Source of the DNA: Polytrichum commune
Lineage: Eukaryota > Streptophyta > Polytrichopsida > Polytrichales > Polytrichaceae
Direction: 5' to 3'
Length of the DNA: 64,000 bases
Assembly: GCA_950295325.1 (NCBI GenBank)
Contig: OX485804.1
Coordinates: 45,248,429 to 45,312,428, forward strand
This document shows, in pieces, positions 57,220 through 64,000 of the stretch; position 1 is the stretch's first letter; every line of letters starts with the position of its first letter. The notes below the pieces were generated by a model, which was not told the origin of the DNA, searched no databases, and was given only the letters and a program-made list of their open reading frames with translations. The translations under genes were made by a program, and so were the position numbers.

Positions 57220-58370
57220 GTGTGCAATACTTTCCTTTCCCATGCAACACGTATTGCCTGGGGGATGCATAAGAACACGTTTGTCCCAAGTTTGTTATGG
57301 ATTCATTTCAATTGGGTCCCATTACATTAAGTCATGGTTCATGGTTCATAAGTCAATTTGGTTTAAAATAGAAAATGCTAGGGTATGCATTGTTTCTCTT
57401 GTTTTCATGCTCCCCCTAGTAGGTGTTGTGAAACTTCACCCTTCCATGTGCCTCTTATGACTCATGCTCAACTTTCATTTGCAGTAATTGTTGCGGTCCA
57501 CAACTAAGACGATGTATAGAGTCTGACACCTGCCCGGTGCTGGAAGGTGAAAAGGAGAAGTGTTATAGGCTTCGAATGGAAGCCCCAGTAAACGGCGGCA
57601 GGGTGGGTTCACATTGCACACTAGGGCCCAAGACCAAAGAAACTACAAAACTAAGCAATCTATTGGTTGAGAGCAATGTTGTGGACCTTGAAGGGATTTA
57701 CATTTGGGCCGGAAAGGTATAAAACAATGAAACCGCAGTAATGTGACATCACTTTCTTGTCAAGTCTTGAAGTCCTTACTCAAGAATTTACTTCTAAGTT
57801 TGAGAAACTAATCTTGAGTCCCAAAATAAGGTCCATCAAGGATGTAGTGAACCCAAACTTTCTTGAAGCGGGACCGTAGTGGGGTGCCCACCCTAATACA
57901 TAATTCGGTGATAAAGAATACCAATTTACCATGCTTGAAACCCTAGGTCATAGTTCTAGTGAGATTGAAGTTTGAACCCAAAACTAGTAACCCAGACCCC
58001 AAAGTAGTTTAGTGAGATGGAGGTGGGAGGTGTGGGGATGAACTAGTGGAAAACCTAACATTGTTGCCATGCATCCTGAGTAGTATGCTAGAGGTATACA
58101 TCGCATCGGAGGGGTCTGTACATAGTGGACATGGGGGAGGGTTTAATGCCAAGGGTGGGTCGAACGGGCATTCCAATCACGCTGATCACATGGTCAGCGT
58201 TTCTTCTTTGGACATGGGGGTTCCCACTATGCAGGGTACTAATTGATTTGATTTGTGTGTGGTGTCACAAGTTGTGGTGGCCATGTGATGGACACTATGT
58301 TTGTCATGCCTAGAATCACTCTTAGAATCTACCCCAACAACTGCTAGGTTGTACTTCTTGTTATGCCATC
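57220..58370. other. Intergenic, no recognised gene
   Basis: It contains the inverted partner (about 58150-58215) of the dispersed repeat at 19115-19180. Short ORFs only. Confidence 0.4.
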
Positions 58371-58374
58371 TAAC

Positions 58375-59376
58375 ACTACACCATTTATGGTATTTAGTGT
58401 CATGTAAACTATTTGCGAAGGCCTAATCTAGATGCCTAGAGGTCTCAAAGTCTCATGTCTGCAAATTGCCAATATGATGTTCTTTGTCAACATTAGTAAC
58501 TTCTTAATTAAGAAATTATATACATTAGGACATTTCGCATAGCACATTGGGATATTTGAGATGATAATTTGTGTTCTAGTATGCAAGGGAAAGATGTTAT
58601 TGAGCATACTAGTGGCAAGTGTCATGTGTTTACATTTTAGCATGCAAGAAGAAGATAATCTTGAGTATTCTAATGTCAAGTGTCATTTGGTAGACCATTG
58701 TGTAACATAAGCATACACTTCATAACACTATTAGACATATTAACGCCAAAACATTAGTAACCACACTTGAACACCAAGCGTCATGAGGTGACACTAATTA
58801 TCACATGTTGATAATTAGTGTAACCTAGCATATGCCCCAAAATAGGGTATGTGATATTATTACGCCCCGGGTACACAACTCCCATATTATACGCAGGGGG
58901 CATCGTATTAAAAACGGCTTAGAGGACGGCTTTTGTAAAAATCATATCAAATTATATCAAATTAAAATGATCAAAAATTTGGGTGAAGACCAAATTAAAT
59001 AAAATGAGATGAAAAAAAAGTTGGGTTGCATATTTATTAAGCCTCCCATTAAAATTATAATTCATTCACAATGTTAAAATTTTATTAAAAAGTCCAAAAA
59101 GTTGGGTAGTTTGACCTATGGTATATGTATTAAAAAAATCATATAATTAGGTTTTAATGAAATTATATGCTTCAAAATATATTCATTTCCTATATATAAT
59201 TACATTTATGGATTCCTTGTTAGAAGGGCTACAAGGGTTTCCTACATTAAAACAAATTGTATCACTCAATATTGGACTAAAACACATTATATTTTATTAT
59301 AATCAGGACCATATAATACAGGAGTTGCGTACCCGGGTATTACGCATGTGACACAAAATCCCATAAATGGTGTAGT
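58375..59376. mobile_element. TIR element ACTACACCATTTATGG, 1002 bp, with nested MITE
   Basis: The left end ACTACACCATTTATGG and the right end CCATAAATGGTGTAGT are perfect complements, and similarity continues a further 12 bp. The first six bases match the ACTACACTAAATAGG family. The 472-bp MITE 58866-59337 is inserted near its right end, so the original element was about 520 bp. Target duplication not clear. Confidence 0.75.
58866..59337. mobile_element. MITE with CCCGGGTACGCAACTCCC TIRs, copy 2
   Basis: The ends CCCGGGTACACAACTCCC and (complement) CCCGGGTACGCAACTCCT are bounded by a perfect 8-bp duplication TATTACGC (58858-58865 and 59338-59345). It is inverted relative to 20231-20814 and about 110 bp shorter. 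Confidence 0.88.
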
Positions 59377-62300
59377 TTTTTCTTACCACACTCGCAACAT
59401 AGGAGTTACACTTTGATAGCTTCGTGGGTCACAAGTCCATGCACTTCTCTAAAAGATTTCTTGAGTTTCAAAAATGTGGCGCCCAATAGTGCCAAACTCG
59501 TAGACACTTGATACAAAAAGAAATAATAGAAAGATTAGAGTGTGTCAATGCAATAAAGAATCATTTTTAGAATTGATGAATCGGGAGACCTCCCAATCCA
59601 TGGTAGTAACATAAAGACAAAAACAAATAGGAATAGAGAGAGATAAGGAAGTACTCAATCAATGTGTTTCGTGATTTTGCAAAGTTTAACAAGCAGTTGT
59701 CGTTCACAAACAACTCAAATCATTTATGATAACATGGAATTGGGGGTTGTCCATCTATGATATAATTCCCCAAATACAGAGGAACATCTGGTGCGTGTAT
59801 AAGTTTCTCAATGTAGAGGTAACAATTGGTGGTGAAATTATCTATAACTATAGGACCGGGCCAAATGTAGGGGAAATAGTAGCACTCCGAGGCCTTGTTC
59901 CTAATGTGTATACTAGGTTCATCATCAATGAACAAGATTTTGTCCTCCCTGCAACCAAATAGATTTTTGTGGTGCCTGAAGAGTAAAGATACGTCTGTAC
60001 TAATGAACCCAATCTTATTTGTGCACTACAGCTTGCCCCACACAAATGCCAGTTTATGAATGGCATCCTCTAGAAATAGGCATCAAAGTACATTGTGAAG
60101 GACAATATCTTCCATGCATGACCACACAATGACATTGAAAATTTGTAAGAGTAGTGACATAATTTCCCGTAACCCTGAACAAACTTTGAGATCCCATAGC
60201 TTATCCCTTCCAAGGATTTTGTGTCCCATTAAAACACATAATGGCCTTTGGTCTCACCCTCAGCAAAGAGCGATTACAAAGTAGACCAATGACGGGGATA
60301 ATGATCAACTTGAAGGGCCTTGGTTGGGGTTGGTACTTAGGCCGCACGGGGGTGATGGAAACCTCAAAATCTTATGTAGAAGATGCATCTGGAGAGCTTC
60401 CAATCCCAGTATCAAGAAACACATGTGTTGGAAAAATTTGGAACAAACAAAAAATATGTTCATTCATATTTAGTCATGAAAGCTCAAAACATTATTGGTA
60501 ATATACCCAAAAAAAACATTTAAAGGGACTTGACAGTATTTACAAATACAACCCACAGTCCATGTTTCCTTGATGTATATCAATACACTATAAGATGTCA
60601 AAGTCATTGATCAAATCTCATATCCCAGGAGAAATAAACAAAGAATCCGAAGAAGCGAAACTTTTGTAAACCCAAGCCCACCGTTGTGGCATTTTCAGGG
60701 GAATTTGAGGACATGGACATTTGGTAAAGATACGTCGAACTACATTCCAAAAGTAATTGGCCCATGTGGATACACCTAGAGTACCTAGAGTATCTACAAA
60801 CTTGTTGAGTTGATTTCACAATGCCCCCCCGGAGCTGGAGCAATGATTTGGAGAAAATTTTACGACACCGTCTGGGGGGAAGGAGGATCACTTCTTTTCT
60901 TTCATTTTAGTTAATTTCTTCTCCGTGAAACTTGAATAAAAAAACATAGCACTTGGAGACACTGGAGAATGCATCGGAAGATCTCCCCCAATGTTAATAC
61001 TTTGGCATGAACTCCTTTGCTCTATCCATAGCTTGAGGGTAGTGCCTCCCCAAATAAAAGTTCACTAGCAAACAAAGTTGGGATTTCCCAAATGGGGGTA
61101 TACTTTTCAACAAGCTTTTTGACAACTATTTGTGAGTCCACAAGGCGTCTCAATGACTCTAGCAATGGACCTAGGAGGTATTTGCTCAGGGAGTGCACTA
61201 TTCATTGAAACCAAGCATCACGTGCGTGCATGCCCCTTATTAAAATGCCCATGTATACATTTTATTTTTGCTAAAATCAAGCAATATACTTACAAATCTC
61301 ATTGCTTCAAAATACATTTCCATACGTACACAAGGGTCCAAAAACAAATACAGAAATTGTATATAACATGTGTACAAATGTTTGGAAATGCAAAAATATG
61401 GCCCTATTATATGTATAATATCAAATCATGGATTTTTAGTTATAAAGTCGTTACTTAGTGGATGAAAAAACACATGATTCTTGGTCTAGGTCTGACTTGA
61501 ACGCGTAAACACGTAAATGCGTACTTTACATATATATTTTTCTATAGCCTCATGTATATCTACTTCTTGCTTAATAGCAATATGTCTCTTGTACGTACAT
61601 TTTGTACATGCTTGTTTTAAATAATACCCCTTTTGTTCACCCACGTGTATAAATACAGTACTTGAACAATGCACTCCCTGGGGGTATTTGTCTTTAATGT
61701 TTGGAATAGATTTAAAAGTGGGAGGATGGATTGCCTTGACTCCAATGATTAGGACGGTGCTTATCCGGAGAATCGTCTATGAGTAGAATATTATGTAACA
61801 AGGCATTGTTCAGCTTCTTAAAAACCTTACGTTTCAAATTTTTCATCAAAATTGGTCGACGTTATTTATCATGGTGCTTGGATACAATGCAGTGATCTTG
61901 ATAAAATAATCCAACTTCTTCATCGAACTTGATGTATATGCATTCTTCTATTAAGGTGCCAATCATTTGACTAGCTTTCGGCTTCCAAGTAGAGGTCCAA
62001 AATAGAACGTTGACCTAATTGTGGCACCAATCTAGAAGCTTGCATGCACTTGGTTGCAATAAAACCTTGTTTTCCTATTAATTGGTTTGGAGCACACTAA
62101 CCCATTCCAATCAAACAGTAGTAAATATCTTACCAATGGCATACTAATGGACTGGAGAAGCAAGTCAATCGATGTTGCGAGACAATAGGACAAAATTTCA
62201 AAAAATGGATATATGAACCTCTCCCATTCAATGTACTATTGTGAAGAGCCAAGCATTGAGCAACCTCCTGGTCCTCAAATATACAAATATAACTAAGATT

Positions 62301-62500
62301 TCATACATAAAGAAAAAATGAAACACACCTCTCGGGGACATGTGTGTGGTTGGCATCTCCTATAGAATTGTTGCCTCTACATCAATAGACTCAACAAAAT
62401 TATGTTTCTTGTCCTTCATATTGCCACGTGTTGACCTTGTGCTCATACCCTTAGACTTTAAACTAACCCCGGAAAGGGTTAATTACTTGGGACTTAATTT
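59377..62500. other. Intergenic, no recognised gene
   Basis: ORFs of 60-108 codons on both strands (e.g. 59726-59962 and 61132-61458 on plus, 60604-60891 on minus) carry no domain that I can name. Decayed transposon coding sequence is possible but unsupported. Confidence 0.35.
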
Positions 62501-63100
62501 TTAATGGGCAGGTGGTCGAGGGGGGCAAGGGGGGGGGGGGGGGTAATGCTCAAATTGAAGAGGTTCGTGCATTGGTGCAAGAACCTCAAAAAACTTGTCT
62601 TCCTCATGTTCGCGGCGGTAGATATCGTCTACCACATTAGGTGCATGAGGTGGAGTTGGAGGTGGAGGTGGAGGTGGAGGTGGAGGTGGGGGCATAGAAA
62701 ATGCAAGGTTGGGAGCAAGTGTAGCTTCAACTTCATAGGCATGAACAAAAGTTAAGTGAGGTGGAGAATGGCCAGGGGTTTGTGATCCACCTTAGGGCAT
62801 CAAAAGCTCCCCAATGCCTCATGAGTGCTTGAGCCCCCCCCCCCCCTCCTCTTTAACAATCTTTGTATCAACAAGGTTGCAAATTTCCATCTCATTATCA
62901 AATTCATCAAAATCATGGGTATGCACGTCTTCCACCTCCTCCATGGCAACATCCTTTAGTTTCTTTTGTGGATGTGGCATCTCATCTCCAACTACCTTCA
63001 TTGCAAAGCATTTTTCTTTTTGTCATTAGCCCCTTGCATTGCATCAAACAATTCGCTTCAACTTTGAACACTATGGAAAGCTTATGATTCTTACTCCTAC
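62501..63100 (-). pseudogene. Possible decayed ORF with polyproline and acidic segments
   Basis: Minus-strand frames at 63001-62819 (acidic, with VEDVHTHDFDEFDNEMEICN) and 62695-62501 (polyproline, then HAPNVVDDIYRREHEEDKFF) look protein-like and lie in the right order. They are separated by stops. Poly-G and GGTGGA tracts (62525-62545, 62648-62692) and a poly-C tract (62836-62846) account for the proline and glycine runs. No family is recognised; it could be the end of a transposon gene. Confidence 0.25.
62648..62692. repeat. (GGTGGA)n microsatellite
   Basis: About seven GGAGGT hexamers. Confidence 0.85.
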
Positions 63101-63275
63101 ATCTCGGCAAAGTATATATTGATCTCTGGTTGTGACAACGTCAATAGTAAGAACTTGTTTGTGGAGGCCCAATAATGTCAATTTTGCACCACATTGAATG
63201 TTGATTAGAATTATATAATTCTAATTATATGTCAGGTTTGAGTGCTATCCCCACAAGGGCATCAAGAGATGAACA

Positions 63276-63683
63276 CGGGTAGATCACTCCATTGTCAAGT
63301 TGAACACCACGTGCGGCCAAAAAAAATCTTCTTTTGGTAAGTTGCACCACCAAAATGGGTCAAACTTTTATCAAAAAAAATTCATGAGTAGATATACATA
63401 GTACCTATGACATAGTTAAAAGTGGTAACTAAATTTGATGATTTGTTTTTTTCATAAAACATACCATTTCTAACTAGAATGACACAGAATTGAACTAAAA
63501 CAATTACTAAAAAAATTAAAGATGACTAAAAATTTCAAAAAAGTATACAAAAGATACTATCAATGATTATGTATATGTAGAAAAAATATCATAAATTTTA
63601 AAATTATATATGGCATGTAATATAGGGGTAGCAAACTTTGTCCGCACGTGGTGTCAACTTGACAATGAAGTGACCTCCCCGTG
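63276..63683. mobile_element. MULE-like TIR element, about 408 bp, copy 2
   Basis: It aligns in reverse orientation to 51927-52333 along its whole length (shared CACGTGCGxACAAA ends, AT-rich interior). Flanking GAGATGAAC (63266-63274) and GAGATGAAA (63684-63692) match 8 of 9, consistent with a 9-bp duplication. Confidence 0.78.
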
Positions 63684-63692
63684 GAGATGAAA

Positions 63693-64000
63693 CACTGAAC
63701 TCAGCATCCATGGTCGACTAGCTCCCCAAAGGAGATTGCTTTAAGGTCTTCAAATCAACAAAATTCACCAATTTGCTAGCACCAAACATTCACTTCAAGT
63801 GCTTTGCGTTTTCAGCCTTTGCGAGAGCTTCCGGGAAAATCATCAAGACATACACCAAGACTTGGGTCTCCCAAGTAGGTACCACAATTGTCTCCAACTC
63901 ATTATTAGGCAAAACAACCATGACATGACAATCCCAAAGGCTGAGGTCGCAAAGTCATTTGAGGCATCTTGCTACAATTTGTAGGGAGCTGAAGAAATAG
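63693..64000. other. Window end, no gene seen
   Basis: A single 61-codon plus ORF without features. A gene could continue beyond the window. Confidence 0.3.

Noticed and set aside
62836..62846. Poly-C and poly-G tracts as regulatory elements
   Set aside because: Simple homopolymers prone to sequencing error, with no nearby gene that I can support.

Overview
This is nuclear DNA of a land plant. It holds three intron-bearing or P450-type plant genes among many DNA transposons and MITEs, with no operons, tRNAs, rRNAs or CRISPR arrays. The two spliced genes have mostly short GT-AG introns and plant-specific architectures. The ARM-BTB protein and the P450 look like those of a non-seed plant; a moss or lycophyte is my guess by eye, not a demonstrated assignment.

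Genes. (1) 9986-16126 (+): a 19-exon ARM-repeat/BTB gene of the ABAP1/ARIA family. I assembled it exon by exon into an intact frame of about 706 codons. (2) 24102-27990 (+): a six-exon RING-CH (MARCH-like) membrane E3 ubiquitin ligase, with one unresolved phase problem at intron 4. (3) 32101-33870 (-): an intronless CYP77-like cytochrome P450 of 581-589 residues, with an unusual Asn where the I-helix Thr is expected.

Mobile DNA. 425-8660 is the remnant of a CACTA transposon whose transposase gene (DUF4218 and DUF4216 parts, minus strand) is split by a second, 5.19 kb non-autonomous CACTA element with a perfect TTA target duplication. hAT-type elements are numerous and many have exact 8-bp target duplications. 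They include a 1.6 kb element with a transposase C-terminal ORF (36754-38352), a 1.02 kb element filled with a G-rich minisatellite (44087-45107), three 660-bp MITEs and several 226-bp MITEs whose ends are related to the 660-bp family. Two PIF/Harbinger-like elements (48256-49077 and 50427-51648) have 3-bp duplications; the first contains a nested 226-bp MITE. A 1 kb near-palindromic foldback lies at 22480-23489. Further TIR families occur as inverted or dispersed pairs (20231-20814 with 58866-59337; 51927-52333 with 63276-63683).

Layout. 1-9000 is nested CACTA DNA; 8773-9248 is a direct copy of 17305-17781, so the ARM-BTB gene lies between direct repeats. 17.8-23.5 kb is MITE-rich, 24-28.5 kb holds the RING-CH gene, 28.5-32 kb is sparse, and 32.1-33.9 kb is the P450. 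From 34 kb to the end the window is AT-rich intergenic DNA dominated by MITEs, tandem repeats and microsatellites, with no further gene that I can support. The three genes show no evident functional link to one another.
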